Source: Siphonodentalium dalli | Lineage: Eukaryota > Mollusca > Scaphopoda > Gadilida > Siphonodentaliidae | DNA length: 64,000 nt | Assembly (NCBI GenBank): GCA_032622095.1 | Contig: CP136064.1 | Coordinates: 2,480,001-2,544,000 of the forward strand | Reading direction: 5' to 3' | In this document: one piece after another, positions 33,575 to 45,483 of the stretch | Numbering within the stretch: position 1 is the stretch's first letter | Layout: the number at the start of each line of letters is the position of its first letter | Program-made: the position numbers and the translations under genes | Notes under the pieces: generated by a model | Told to the model about the DNA's origin: nothing | The model's database searches: none | What the model saw: only the letters and a program-made list of their open reading frames with translations

Positions 33575-34156
33575 GTGGGGTTACTTTGGCCCGCAGGGGT
33601 AACTTTGGCCCAAAAACAAAAAAGTTTTCTCAAACCGTGATACAATTAACAGTATACTCCAATTCTGAGAGTATACATCTTATTAACTTTATTCCAGTAT
33701 TTTATTTACCAAGAAAAATGTTTTCTGAAGAATTTTGAGACAAAATGGATTCCAGGTAAGCTAAAATACTAGATGTAAACAAGTATTTCATAAGCGCTAA
33801 AAATAGAACCTTCCCAAAATCCTTATGGTGTGGTCACATGACCAAGGTCAAAAAAGTTGTTGTGGTAGCAATTGTTTAAAAACATACATATGTAGGCAAA
33901 AATGGGGTAACTTTGGCCCACTATTTTAGCTATTTTGAGTTATTTACAGAAAGTCATATTTCTTGGAAAACAATGTCAATCATTAAATTATCACTTTAAT
34001 TTGCACCCTGTTAAATTCTTGTTTTATTGATAGTAGATTATAACATGATTGTATATTATAATGATACCCTTTGTGCTATTGTTTATATTTGAGTAATTAG
34101 TGAGATTAACATGTGTTTAAATACATGGAGAAGGGGGTGGTCAAAGTTACCCCACC
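33575..34156. mobile_element. TIR element with GGGGTTACTTTGGCC ends
   Basis: GGGGTTACTTTGGCCC at about 33577 mirrors GGTCAAAGTTACCCC at about 34140. Two inner copies of GGGTAACTTTGGCCCA lie at about 33598 and 33905. AT-rich interior, no gene. Confidence 0.55.
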
Positions 34157-34257
34157 ACTCTTGATAATGCCAGTTTTAAGTTGTAATAGTATTAGGACTA
34201 GGGGGCATTGATTGTTTATATAATATTACTCAATCAAACATGAGATCTGCCAAATCT

Positions 34258-34284
34258 GGGGGGGGGGGGGGGGGGGGGGGGGGG
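34258..34284. repeat. G27 homopolymer
   Basis: A pure G run, followed at 34310-34321 by a second run of 12 G. Confidence 0.95.
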
Positions 34285-34423
34285 ACAAAAATCTGTAGAC
34301 ACAAGGCTGGGGGGGGGGGGGTCCCCAGGCCAGATCGTTTTTTTTCAATTCCAATTTTTCACATTTTATGACTTCTGAGCATTGTTATGACATTAACAGC
34401 TGCTTAAGGATATGATAGGCATA

Positions 34424-34612
34424 ATATATAGAGAATACCTACGAGTTTTGGTTGAATACCCGAATTATCTCATGAGTGGGTGCAAGGAAGTACAGAATTT
34501 CCACGAGCGGCTGCAAGCCGCGAGTGGAAATTCTGTACTTCCTTGCACCCACGAATGAGATAATCCGGGTATTCAACCAAAACCCGTAGGTTTTCTTTTT
34601 ATTATATGCGCT
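34424..34612. repeat. Long hairpin, shared-end family (member F)
   Basis: The left arm TATATAGAGAATACCTACGA, GTTTTGGTTGAATACCCG, AATTATCTCATGAGTGGGTG, CAAGGAAGTACAGAATTTCC mirrors the right arm almost without mismatch. The apex is CACGAGCGGCTGCAAGCCGC. Arms are about 90 nt. One mismatch block is notable: ATGAGTGG on the left against the complement of ATTCGTGG on the right. Confidence 0.9.
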
Positions 34613-34984
34613 ATAAACCGCACCAAAACTGCTAATTTTGTCCTACAGTTCACTTCAAATTGTGTTTAGAAAGCTTCGACATTTGCATTTTGTTTACATT
34701 CCATCAATTGATTTGCTCACCACCGAATGACAAATATCGAGCATAGCTGCCATAAGAAATAGTCCCCATTGTTTTATTCTGAAATGATGCGAGAAAATTA
34801 ATGTATACATAATTTAGTGATAAGAATATATTAAAACAAATGAGTTAATATTATAACAATTAAATAACAGTTTATGAACCGTGAAAATCAACAATTAAAA
34901 CAATAGTCCGGCTGTTATTTATACGCTTTGAAACTTAATGTTATTCGCCGCTATAAACCGGAAGTAATCTCCGAAAAAGTAATA

Positions 34985-35055
34985 CTATTGTGTTATCCAT
35001 CGAGTCGGTCAGTGTTATCCATCGAGTCGGTCAGTGTTATCCATCGAGTCGGTCC
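34985..35055. repeat. Tandem repeat, 22-bp unit, three copies
   Basis: GTGTTATCCATCGAGTCGGT, followed by CA, is repeated three times. Confidence 0.9.
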
Positions 35056-35328
35056 AGGCGATGGATATAACGCTCTACGCCACGGCAATTTCCCACTATT
35101 TAATGGGGAAGCATATAATAAATCAGTTTTACTTGCTTTAGAGTTAATGATTTGAGGTTTCAATTCAGTAGGCATGGCATCTAACATGCATCATTGTAAT
35201 TCTGTCCATGATGTATCTACATTTAGAAGGGTAATGGTATGTGTTGTTTGGTACATGCATACAAACACATAAGCGGTGATGCTGTAATGTTATCACTTTT
35301 TTATTTCAGGATTCTTCTCCATTCAATC

Positions 35329-36033
35329 ATGACACGGGTCTATCGCAGAACACCCGGTGCTCGCCGATACCAAGATTACACATCTGAGAGTTTGAGCAAG
35401 GCCCTCGAATGTATAAACAGTGGTGTGATGTCACAGAAGGAGGCAGCTGCCTCCTTCCACATACCCAGGAGTACACTAAAAAACAAACTCAGCAAGATGC
35501 ACAGTAACAATGTCGGCAGGCCGGGTGTGTTAACCGTAGATGAAGAAAAGACAGTTGTTGATCATATTATCGCTATGAGCGATTACGGATTCCCGCTTGA
35601 CAGCTATGATTTGAGGGTATGTGTGAAAAACTTTCTGGACAGGAAAGGAACAACCGAGCCCAGATTTCAACAAAACTTTCCTGGTAAGGAATGGTGCTTT
35701 TCGTTTCTAAGACGAAACAGATCCCTAACTAAGCGATTCGCATCAAACATCAAGAAAAAAAGAGCAGCCATATCGCCAGAAACAATAGAAGGGTACATCA
35801 GCAATCTCGAAGTTGAGTTAGAAAACGTGGAACCTCATAATATCTACAATTACGATGAGACTAACCTGACTGATGATCCCGGAAATAAGAAGATTATCAC
35901 AAAAAGGGGCTGTAAATACCCCGAACGCGTGCTTAATACTTCGAAAGCCAGTATCTCCTTAATGTACTGTGGATCTGCTGAAGGAGAGTTGCTACCACCT
36001 TATGTGGTATACAAAGCGGAGAACCTGTGGTAG
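35329..36033 (+). CDS. Pogo/Tigger-type transposase, N-terminal two thirds
   Basis: Tc1/mariner-superfamily Tigger elements encode a DNA-binding transposase. Here residues about 15-60 form a pipsqueak-type helix-turn-helix (ALECINSGVMSQKEAAASFH, IPRSTLKNKL). Residues about 70-140 form a CENP-B-type second DNA-binding domain (GRPGVLTVDEEKTVVDHIIA, GKEWCFSFLRRNRSLTKR). Then the DDE domain starts with IYNYDETNLTDDPG, whose first Asp is the first catalytic residue. The frame stops at YVVYKAENLW*, before the second and third acidic residues, so no active enzyme is possible from this frame. The ATG follows a good 3' splice site (TTTTTTATTTCAG at 35297-35309). The reading frame has no internal break. 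CTGTG|GTAGTT at the end could be a splice donor instead of a true stop. No TIR was found. Confidence 0.85.
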   Translation: MTRVYRRTPGARRYQDYTSESLSKALECINSGVMSQKEAAASFHIPRSTLKNKLSKMHSNNVGRPGVLTVDEEKTVVDHIIAMSDYGFPLDSYDLRVCVKNFLDRKGTTEPRFQQNFPGKEWCFSFLRRNRSLTKRFASNIKKKRAAISPETIEGYISNLEVELENVEPHNIYNYDETNLTDDPGNKKIITKRGCKYPERVLNTSKASISLMYCGSAEGELLPPYVVYKAENLW

Positions 36034-36639
36034 TTAAAATAAAACACCTTTAAATGTTGGGGGCATCACGATATAGGCAAGCGAGCAAAGAGAGTTTTTG
36101 TCATCATAGGCTATTTCGCTATTGCGAAATGGGTGATCGTTACATGTAGCATAATTACATTGAACGACATATTTAATTATGTTTGTGTGTGAATAACTAT
36201 GCTGAAGACTTCCAATAACATATTAAATGGTCAAATACGCGCGTTCTTATCCGAATCTCGACATGCCATGTTTGTGTATATGGTACACTACCGTTCCAAC
36301 AAATCTTGCTGATACTTCCGTTCCAACACATCTTGCTATTTATCATTTTGCTGGTGAGAAAGTTTATGTTCATGTTGGTGCTATTTATATGCACAGAAAA
36401 AGGTACCATTACTCGGGAAAGCAACCTACTGAAATGCATATTGATGTACGCGAATCATGTTGCGTTCTCACACAATGCAGTTATCCCAAATCCGCGCTCT
36501 TTAAAATAGAATTGGCTGCATGGCTGGCCTACTTCTGATGGCACAGTATGTTACGCACCTGTCCGACTAAGTCACTTTGAACCCAAAATGTATACAAAAT
36601 TCGCGCAAGCTCTTCACATTGAAACGGGGTACCCACAAG

Positions 36640-37093
36640 TGATATATATGTGTGTGTTCTTTATAGACTCGGACCGATTGAGCTCAAACTTGGTGTCTAC
36701 GGGAAGTGTCATGGACGGGTTCAAAACTTGGTATCTACGGGAAGTGTAATGGACGGGTTAAATTGTGACCCCGACCTGACCTTGACCTTGAAAATGATCA
36801 ATTCAGGGTCAAATCGGGTAAAATTGAAAAACAAAAAATTAAATTAAAAAATTAAAAAGGCACAATTAACTCATTGAACAAAAAAATTAAATTAAAAAAT
36901 TAATTAAAAGCATTAAGTAAAAAAGCCAGTAAATTAAAAAGGCACAATTAACTCATTGAAAAACAAAATAATTTAAATAAAAAATTAATTAAAAAAATAA
37001 AAAATTGTCATAAATTAATTAAAAACATTAATTTAAAAAATTAAAATTGTCATGTTTCTGACGATTGCCGCCAGTGGCGGGCTAACCTGCTAG
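36640..37093 (+). mobile_element. 3' part of a Helitron-like element
   Basis: It ends CTAG|T at 37093, with the hairpin GCCGCCAGTGGCGGGC 7 nt upstream, a typical 3' terminus. Upstream are CGATTGAGCTCAAACTTGG, two GTCTACGGGAAGTGT-like units, GACCTTGACCTTGAAAATG, and a run of AAAAATTAAATTAAAAA repeats (36830-37050). The 5' TC end is missing or diverged. Confidence 0.6.
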
Positions 37094-38776
37094 TATTATT
37101 ATATATTGTGGCTCCCTGTTCAAAATCCGACTCTGCGCATGCGCGAAACAACAGACCCCCCCCCCCCCTTCACAAATTTAGCTGCTAAAATCATGGTAAC
37201 GAAATTGTGACTTATTACAAGCAAAAATATATTTAATGTGTGCTTTGTTCACAATATTAAATATTGAAATTGATCTCCTTAGCCAACGATAAAAACGATA
37301 AAAAAAAATAATTCTTTTATTTTAATATGCCTCTGCGCATGCGCGAAGAAACAGACCCTCTGTAGCCAGTTCGACAGCCAAAGTCACGGTGGTAAACCGG
37401 GGACTCGTGTGTGCAAAATAGAAGTACAATTCTTATGGATATGTGCGTTTATTATGCTGTATTTCCGTGTCAAAAATCGTATGGTTTCCGGACCGGTATT
37501 CCGGTCTCCCGGGATATAGGAAAATAAGGATCGGACCGGTATTCCGTTCTCCCGGGTTGAAAGGATTAATGCATTTCTATGAACCTGCCTTTTGCTATTT
37601 AATTATTTAAGTTGATTTAACCATTTACATGTACTTCATATGTGACAAATATTTGATATCTTCTTCTGACCATACCTTATATAAGTCATAAATACTAATT
37701 ATTGGTGCACGCAATACTCTATTAGTAGGCTGCTAATGTTTATCCTTTCCAACCTTTATAAAAAAATCTTTCACCCATCTATACTATTCTTCACTGTTAC
37801 TTGTGTTTGTTTCTCATTCTCATCTAATCAACTATATATAGCTAAATATAATGATTATTATTATGAGCTAATAAACAAATTCAAACACAAAATTCATACC
37901 GAGTCAGAAAAGGATACCATAGTACAGAGCACTTTTAGTTTTGCCATAGACGAAATAATGGTTTTACCAATTACCGGTATAAACCAGAATTTGTCAAGTC
38001 ACCGGAACAAAATTGTCCGAATAGCAGAATTTAACCAGTTAATTTACTTTTCATTCCGAATATCGATCGAGCATGAGGTTGTCACTGGTTGAGTGGTTGT
38101 GTAAATTATTCCAGACGTCAACTTGGCAAAATTAATGCCAGTGATGTGATTCTATCGAACAGTAAGAAATGGTTTTCAGTCTCTAGTATCTGTTTAAAAA
38201 AAACGTGATAATATCGTTAACCGCGGTTTTATTTTTAAAAAATCACTGTTTTTATTTTCGTTAATATGGCCCAGCCCTAATAATGGGTGTGTAACAATTC
38301 ACACACAGTATTATGTGGAATTTATCAACAGACCATGAAGGATGCTACAATACAAGATCGTTGGCAGTTAACATGTTGATCTATTCACACACTAGTGTCA
38401 TTCTATCTATTATATATATCTATATTAGTTACCTCGAGCAGGTCAATCCTCCGCTGAACTCCGGACTTCCGGAAAACGAATGGTACATCTATATTCTTGA
38501 CTATCATTGCCGCCAATATGACTAAAATTCTGTAAAGAGAAATGATTTACTCATTAGAATACAGCCCTCAATATATCAACCCTGGGAATGAGGGTCTATT
38601 GCCAAGACGACTAAAATAATGCCTATTGCCTAGGCAAAATTTTATATATTCTTTTGTTATACTCTTTTGACTAATGCACATTATGTGCAGAAGATTATAC
38701 CCATACCTGGTTATACGAGCACCTATACGACAATTATAGTCCTGCCATATAGAAAATGAAAGTGTCAATGACACTG

Positions 38777-39850
38777 TAGCTCAACTTAGGTAGGGGGAAT
38801 AATTTAATGGTTGACAGTAAATGGAGGAATAGGAAAGGTGCTAATTGAAATGTCTAACCTGCGCCAAAGGATTTAGTGATGCAAAGAGTAAGATACAAGA
38901 TGGCTGCTGGTGGCCATTTTTTTTTACCAATTGACCCCAAAAGGACTCGTTCCCATCTACGTATAATTGTTAACATCCATGACAAATTTTATGAAGATCT
39001 GACCAAAGCTACGACCTACAAATTTCATGATGATCAGATGAACAGTACGACCTGTAGACCGCGCCAATGGATTGAATTTTGAAATCCAAGATGGCCGCTG
39101 GCAGCCATGTTATTCGGTCGAATGACCCCACAATGATTTGTTCCCATCTACATGTCAATGTCAACATTCATGACAAATTTCATAAAGATTAGACCAAAGG
39201 TACAACTCGTTCCCATATACATGTCAGTGTTAACATCCATGACAAATTTAATAAAGATCAGACCAAAGGTATGACCTGTAGCCCATGCCAAAGGATTTAG
39301 TCATGCAAAGAGTAAAATGCTGGTGGCCATGTTTTTTGACCGAATGAACCCAAAACGACTCGTTCCCATCTACATGTCATTGTTATAATTCATGACAAAT
39401 TTCATGACCATCTGACCAAAGCTATGACCTGTAGCCCACACCATAGGATTTAGTCATGCAAAGAGTAAAATCCAAGATGGCTGCTGGTGGCCATGTTTTT
39501 TGACCGAATGACCCCAAAACGACTCGATCCCATCTACATGTCATTATTAACATTAATGACAAATTTCATGATGATCAGACAAACAGTACGACCTGTAGCC
39601 CGCGCCAATGGATTGAATCTTGAAATCCAAGATGGCTGCCAGCAGCCATGTTTTTTGGCCGAATGACCCCAAAATGACTCGTTCCCATCTACATGTCAAT
39701 GTCAACGTTCATGACAAATTTCATGAAGATCAGACCAAAGGTACAACCTGTAGCCCGCGCCAAAGGAAATTGTTGACGGACACACGCACACACGGACGAC
39801 GGACGCCAAACCATGGCAATAGCTCAAACTTACAAAAGTAAGTTGAGCTA
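38777..39850 (+). mobile_element. TAGCTCAACTTA element with internal tandem repeats (copy 3)
   Basis: TAGCTCAACTTAGGTAGG on the left mirrors AGTAAGTTGAGCTA on the right. The interior contains about six diverged units of the AATCCAAGATGGC / GAATGACCCCAAAATGACTC / ACGACCTGTAGCCCG type. The right subterminal segment has ACACACGCACACACGGACGA then CCATGGCAATAGCTCAAACT. The left flank matches copy 2 for about 30 bp further out. Confidence 0.85.
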
Positions 39851-39950
39851 ATAAAGGACACGGGATAGGGGTGTAATTTAAAGATTTTAATTACAAAGGA
39901 ATAAGAGTCAAGTCAAGCCTGTCAAAACACAGAACCAGGTCACAAATGGA

Positions 39951-40040
39951 CCACATGACATGATGACCAGTTATTATCTTCACCACATGACATGATGACC
40001 AGTTATTATCTTCACCACATGACATGATGACCAGTTGTTA
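39951..40040. repeat. Tandem repeat, 32-bp unit, three copies
   Basis: CACATGACATGATGACCAGT then TATTATCTTCAC repeats with TGATGACC at 39961, 39993 and 40025. Confidence 0.9.
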
Positions 40041-40667
40041 TATTAAACAAATTGCGTTCAGTGCAAAACTTGTTTTTTTATTTCGCTCATCTTGACTTCT
40101 TGTTATTCTGTACTCCAACTAAATGCACCAAACAGATAATGTTAGCGACCATATGCGCATGAAAAGCTGATGTACACACATGGTCAAAAAAGTTTTAAAA
40201 CAATAGAGCACGTGCTTGTCAAGGCTATACTCTGTCAGACACAATTGGCTACATTTGTCATTGTGAGATGATTGGTATGTTGCAAGCATGTAACTGGCAC
40301 AATGACCTCCTTTCCAGTTGGTGCAGCTTGCTCGACATTAAATGGTTGTTTGGAGATTGATTACCATATTACTGTTAGGATTTTATATTGACCCCACTAG
40401 CCGAGTGTGTCAAATTGTCAATGTCTGCAAGTCGCATGTAAAATGATATTGTGGACATGTGCCATGTGGCTCAATTGTGGAATTAATACAAAATTCCAGT
40501 GTAAACTGGATCATGGCATTGCTAGCTTCAACAAACGTCCATTTCACTTCTTATTTGAACATGTCTTCATTAATTTGCCTCTTGGCTAAAGACAATGCCG
40601 ACGCAAATTGCCGTTTGACGACGCTAATTCCCAGGGCGGATATATGGTGCTGCACACTTACAGAACA

Positions 40668-40790
40668 AGGTCACCAGAATGAGGATGAATTTAGTGATGC
40701 TAGCCCGCTGTAATTTAGTGACGCTACCCTGCACAGCGGGCTAGCATCACTAACTTCATCCTCTGTGGACCTCATTCTGCTTGGTCTCAT
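40668..40790. mobile_element. Foldback hairpin, partial copy of the 617 element
   Basis: GATGAATTTAGTGATGCTAG mirrors CTAGCATCACTAACTTCATC. GACCTCATTCTGCTTGGTCT continues as in the first element. Only one of the two end hairpins is recognisable. Confidence 0.65.
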
Positions 40791-40952
40791 CTATTATGGG
40801 AGAAACAATTCTTGCAAAACCAATCTGAGAACGTTGGATTGATGACATATTTACATCGGAGATGACGCTGTAAGCAGTGGCAGTGCTATGAAGTTTGATG
40901 CCTTGACCATTGGCACTGATGCAATTCAATGAAATTGGCCACGGAACTTAAA

Positions 40953-41072
40953 TTTATTAGTATAATTTATACATATCCGAAATTAGTTAGTATAATTTAT
41001 ACATATCCGAAATTAGTTAGTATAATTTATACATATCCGAAATTAGTTAGTATAATTTATACATATCCGATA
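40953..41072. repeat. Tandem repeat, 30-bp unit, four copies
   Basis: TTAGTATAATTTATACATAT followed by CCGAAATTAG is repeated nearly perfectly. Confidence 0.9.
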
Positions 41073-41303
41073 TTAAATTGACGTGATTTATAATTTGAGT
41101 TGACGGATTTCATGGATTTCATTGGATTTCTCAATTAATTTATATCAAAAATATCGAACTATATATGCATGGAGCAGAGTACAATTTCTAGGAGGAAGTA
41201 AATAGAAATATGGATTTTTGGTAAACTGTCAATCATTTCCAGTTCAGCTAATTTTCGTCAGATTCTCACGGCTATAGCATGATTGGTCAGTGTGAATTAG
41301 AAT

Positions 41304-41444
41304 GGGGATAAACATGCTGTCTGGTGTGATTTTGGGACGTTTATTGCTGGGTATTCTGTTTTACTGGCTCCTCGCAACACCAGTAAAACTGCATTTTCCA
41401 TCGTAAACCCGCCCCCAATCACACCACATAGCATGTTTATCCCC
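41304..41444. repeat. Palindromic element with GGGGATAAACATGCT ends
   Basis: GGGGATAAACATGCTGTCTG and GTGTGATTTTGGG pair with CCCCCAATCACAC and CATAGCATGTTTATCCCC. The middle holds a second pair, TTTTACTGG/CCAGTAAAA. Confidence 0.75.
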
Positions 41445-41629
41445 TAAATTATGTGTCAATCATCAGTATAAATCCCATTCGGGACAAGACACTAGACCTC
41501 TATGTAAGTGTACCGGTGCTTCAGGAGTAACAGAGTGGATTTAGATTTCCAGTTGCGTCACCACTCAATTGTCATCATTCCACACAAGATAGTCCGTTCA
41601 GGAGCTTTGTTGTTTTGTAACTGTTTCAA

Positions 41630-42951
41630 AGATCCATATGAAGTTTGGTAATGATTGGATGAGGGATGTGGCCTGTATGGTGTGCCAAAGGAAATTGTGG
41701 ACAGATGGATGCTCGGATGTCAAACCATGACAATTAGTGATGAGCCGATAATCGGGAACGACAATCGGAATCGGCCGATTGTGGCCCATCGGATGACAAT
41801 CGGTACTTGGGTTTGAACATTAGGATTTCCGATTGTCTAAATAATAAATGAGTGCTCGCTTTTCTTCAATAAACTGTTTTAAATATGACGATGTTTTGTT
41901 GAATAAATGACCAGTAAACATGGGAAAGTGATACCAAACACAAACTTGATATACATACATGTCTTCTGCAATACCTCGGCCGCACCTGTGTCTATGTTTG
42001 AACAATATATTAGTGGGGATCGCCGGGTAGCACGTGACATTTTGGGTTGGAGTGAGGCAGCGAGCATGACGCCGTGATCGCGCATAGTAATTAATTATTG
42101 GCATACCGGAACAGTCGATTGATTTCTTTAGCATTGTGATGTACACAACGTACATATCATGGGACTCATGTACGCCCATAGGTAACTTTATTGTTCGTCA
42201 ACATGTAGACATTTTGATTTATGTATGTCAAACTATCAAAATTCAAAATGTATGCATACGCAGTACAACAAAGCTATCTATATAGTACATACAACGTAAC
42301 AGGTATAAACACTACTATAGAAACCGAAAGTGCATGTCACGTGACTTTAAATAATTGAAGACAATGTCATTCCATCCAGTCAGCCTCGCATGACGTCACG
42401 TATATGTCACCACAAATGATTATTATGATGACCACGCCGAAATCGAATCGTGTCTGTGAAATTGACATGAACATGGTGTAACTTGCAACTAGTTCAGGCG
42501 GCTCATTTCCTAATTTTTTTTCCTTTGATGTGATGTCTTTGAATTGGGATCAAAGAAAAATGCCGTTTGATGAATTGTTATCAAAAACGGACCATGGACA
42601 TGTCGTCATGCACGTGGCTACATCAAACTTTCAAAAAATTTGTTGTGGAATAGCCTAGAATACATGGGTATGTTGCTGTATTCGATCACTAGTCTGCCCA
42701 TACCCACCTATCTCCTTACCCAAACATATACTTATGTATACAGTGTACTGGCATATTACTACGTGTGTTGCTTGGTGCTAATTCTAGATATTATATAACA
42801 CATATAACATATTCTGCTATAATTATTCAATAATCGGAATCAGCACCTGAATCGGCCGATTGTGATCTCAAATAATCGGCAATCGGCGCACGGCTCTATT
42901 TGACAATCGGCTCATCACTAATGACAATATCTCAACTTAAGAGTTGAGCTA
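41630..42951 (+). mobile_element. Remnant of a TAGCTCAACTTA element split by a hAT insertion
   Basis: The sequence before 41735 (TGTGCCAAAGGAAATTGTGG, ATGTCAAACCATGACAAT) and after 42920 (ATCTCAACTTAAGAGTTGAG) are consecutive parts of the terminal segment seen at 39770-39850. Joining them across the insertion restores the usual order. Confidence 0.7.
41735..42920. mobile_element. hAT-type non-autonomous element (copy 1)
   Basis: Perfect 15-bp inverted ends TAGTGATGAGCCGAT/ATCGGCTCATCACTA are flanked by the perfect 8-bp duplication ATGACAAT (41727-41734 and 42921-42928). The 8-bp duplication and TAGNGATG ends are diagnostic of hAT elements. Subterminal CAATCGG/CCGATTG words are repeated many times at both ends. 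The interior frames (for example 41820-42179 minus) show no transposase motif. Confidence 0.92.
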
Positions 42952-43256
42952 AAAATTTCACTAAAACAAAATTACTCTCTGGCAATATTACAATCCTGTT
43001 GGAAGAAAATTTCCCACGTTTACAGTGTGACGTTTAGGCAAGGAGACAAAGTACTCTGGAGTGCCTAATAGTCATACAATGATTTGTTTTTTTCCTGGTG
43101 AAATTCGCACATGTACAATCCTATTTTTGTTCATGTACTTTTATTAATATGTGTACCTGCCTAATTCTTTGATTATTAGACTTTCAGTATGAATATTTAG
43201 TACATGCTGCAGTCAACCCTTCGATGACTGGAGCTGTGCTGGTGCAGTATTAAAGG

Positions 43257-43400
43257 TCCTCTGCCAGTGCATTCTCTTATATATGCAAGTCTCCCATAGG
43301 GAGCTTCGCATATATAAAATAAATGCACTGGCTTACAAAGTCAACATAAATATTGTTAGGCCAATCTATTCTCTTATATATGAGGCTCCACAAAGGTGGA
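43257..43400. repeat. Paired-hairpin element, CCAATGCATTCTC family (copy 4, right end damaged)
   Basis: TGCCAGTGCATTCTCTTATA ... TATAAAATAAATGCACTGGC, spacer CATAAATATTGTTAGG, then CCAATCTATTCTCTTATATA and a GAGGCTCC apex. The closing arm is lost. Confidence 0.7.
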
Positions 43401-43619
43401 TCTACCATCCGAAAGAGAAAGGAATTTTTAGGACGTGTCTGGGTGCCATTTGTCACTGAGCACCCTAAGTTTCTGCACTTAATTTTAATATTACTAACAT
43501 ACATGCAATGTTTTACATTAATCTGACAATTATTTCAACTGTGGATGGATGTATATCCATGCAAAGGTGAAACCAACATCCCGCGATGTGGGCCGCCCCA
43601 CATGGACTATAATAAGATG

Positions 43620-43690
43620 CTCATTAATTAATTATCAAATAGCATCATTATTAATTATCAAATAGCATCATTATTAATTATTGTTTTTCA
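43620..43690. repeat. Tandem repeat, about 23-bp unit, 2-3 copies
   Basis: ATTAATTATCAAATAGCATC repeats in an AT-rich context. Confidence 0.6.
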
Positions 43691-43829
43691 TTATGAATAT
43701 CCAATTATAAGCTTTGTTAATTCCATTACCCAAATAAAATTGATTTTAAACTATAAATTTTATACTTTTTATTGAAAAAGCAAGGTCCCAATCGTCCAAA
43801 CCCAAAAAACATTGCATGTCTTTTTAAAG

Positions 43830-44060
43830 CCGATGTTAATTTCACTTCCCATTTGTTGATTTAAGTATATTTTATCTAGGTTTTAGATCATATAATAAAT
43901 AGAATCTACCCAGTTTACAGTGAATTTACAATACTTGTCCAGTAAATTTAAGTCTGAACCTCATCAAAGGCTCGGTCTGGACTTAATTTACTGGACTCGT
44001 TTTGTAAATTCTGCTATAAACTGTGGACTCATTGTAGATCCTCCATTTATTATATGCTCA
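43830..44060. repeat. Hairpin (member G) with the flank shared with 7270-7510
   Basis: The hairpin, about 43882-44055, has ends AATAAATAGAATCTAC and GTAGATCCTCCATTTATT. Inner arms are TTTACAGTGAATTTACAA against TTTGTAAATTCTGCTATAAA and TCCAGTAAATTTAAGTC against GGACTTAATTTACTGGA. After it comes TATATGCTCAACAATAGATT, as in the flank of member D. Confidence 0.8.
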
Positions 44061-44118
44061 ACAATAGATTGTAGAAGAAAACGCCAACAGATAATACAGT
44101 AATTGTTATCCACACCCA

Positions 44119-45475
44119 TAGTGATGTAACGATACGGGGGTTATCGGTAAAAGCCGATAGCCGATATTTTCAGTAGAATTATCGGCCGATCCGATACAGA
44201 TACCGATAAGTCTTGTACGTGAACCAAACTCCATATCAATTTGTCTTTTAAATTACAAAATATTGTCGGCAAAGAACCGATATTGCGATAACCTGGTTGC
44301 AAAAAAGTTTAGTTTACGTTCCCCAAAAACCATGGCAAAACGATTTAATATTTCGTTGCATTCATAAGATTTCCTCAATATTTGTTTGATTCCGTTACCG
44401 TGCCTTACGGAATCAGTTCATACTAGTAATCCATTTGAGTCAATGACGGCAATTTCAATTTCCATTTGCCGAACTCAATCTTGAACTTGCGTTTAATAAC
44501 ATCTACAATGTCCCGCATAAATTGTTGACATTTTCTCTGCCCATGACATCAGATATAAATCCCGCCCATAGAGCACTCTGATTGGTTCGGATGTTTCTAT
44601 CAAACAAGTTAGTCACCTCCTCCATCTTCAGTCATCGTATACCAGAATGTCAATCAATTTGAATCAAAAGCACTTTAAACACACACACTTAACTGTTGTT
44701 AACACGTGATGTTTCTATATATTGAGGAATAGCGAGTCACGACTGCGGCGACTTTAATGCAAACTGGTCAAGTGTAACTCATCTATTTATAAACACTATG
44801 ATTTTTAGTTGACTGTGTCATCTGTCAACACGTGGCTTGTTAGTGATTCCTACTCGATGACATCAAATGCATGCAAATAATCGTTTGATCTTACCGCCCG
44901 GCATTCGCCTTGGGAAGATCATAACAATGTGACAATTTACTGTCGCACGTGGTGCAGAATTAATTCCACACCCCCATGAATACATCACTAAATAAATACA
45001 GTACATCAGTCTGATTCACTCACAGGAAGATTCCATTCTCACGCTAATGCCAGGGGCGTCAGTTATTCGCTTTCAACATGTGCTACTCGGCACTCACAAG
45101 TAATTTTAATTGTATACAGTTTATGTTTTAACTTTAATTATTAAGCGTACCGAACTATGGTACCTTTGGAAATGTTTATATGGGTCATGAGTGTACAAAC
45201 AGTCCCATGTCGATGTTGTCATCATGATCATGGTATATCACTGTATGTGATGGAGGGCTGACCAGTGTGTAAAATAGTCGCTATTTTTTCTGGAAATTCC
45301 CGTCTTTTATTTAATATTAAAGTCGGAATTGGTGTAACAACGTTCACAAAGGACGCGACATGTATCGGTTAACGATATCGGTCGGGAGACTAAATTTTAC
45401 CGATACCGATATCTTGCCGATACCACATATATCGGCCCGATCCAATAGCCGATACCGATAATCGGTACATCACTA
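44119..45475. mobile_element. hAT-type non-autonomous element (copy 2)
   Basis: Ends TAGTGATGTAACGAT and ATCGGTACATCACTA are flanked by the perfect 8-bp duplication CACACCCA (44111-44118 and 45476-45483). The ends are followed by many ATCGGTA/CCGATA words. The first 8 bp match the TIR of the hAT element at 41735, while the rest differs, so they are related but separate families. The interior has no transposase frame. Confidence 0.9.
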
Positions 45476-45483
45476 CACACCCA

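Noticed and set aside
37736..38092. 118-codon plus-strand ORF
   Set aside because: AT-rich, no recognised domain, no splice or promoter support; composition matches the surrounding non-coding DNA.
38200..38285. Possible right end of a hAT-type element (ATGGCCCAGCCCTAA)
   Set aside because: No matching left end or 8-bp duplication was found nearby.
40953..41072. Regularly spaced short direct repeats that could suggest a CRISPR array
   Set aside because: The repeats are contiguous 30-bp tandem copies without unique spacers, in a eukaryotic context.
41820..42179. 119-codon minus-strand ORF inside the first hAT element
   Set aside because: No hAT transposase or BED-finger motif; an overlapping frame is open as well.
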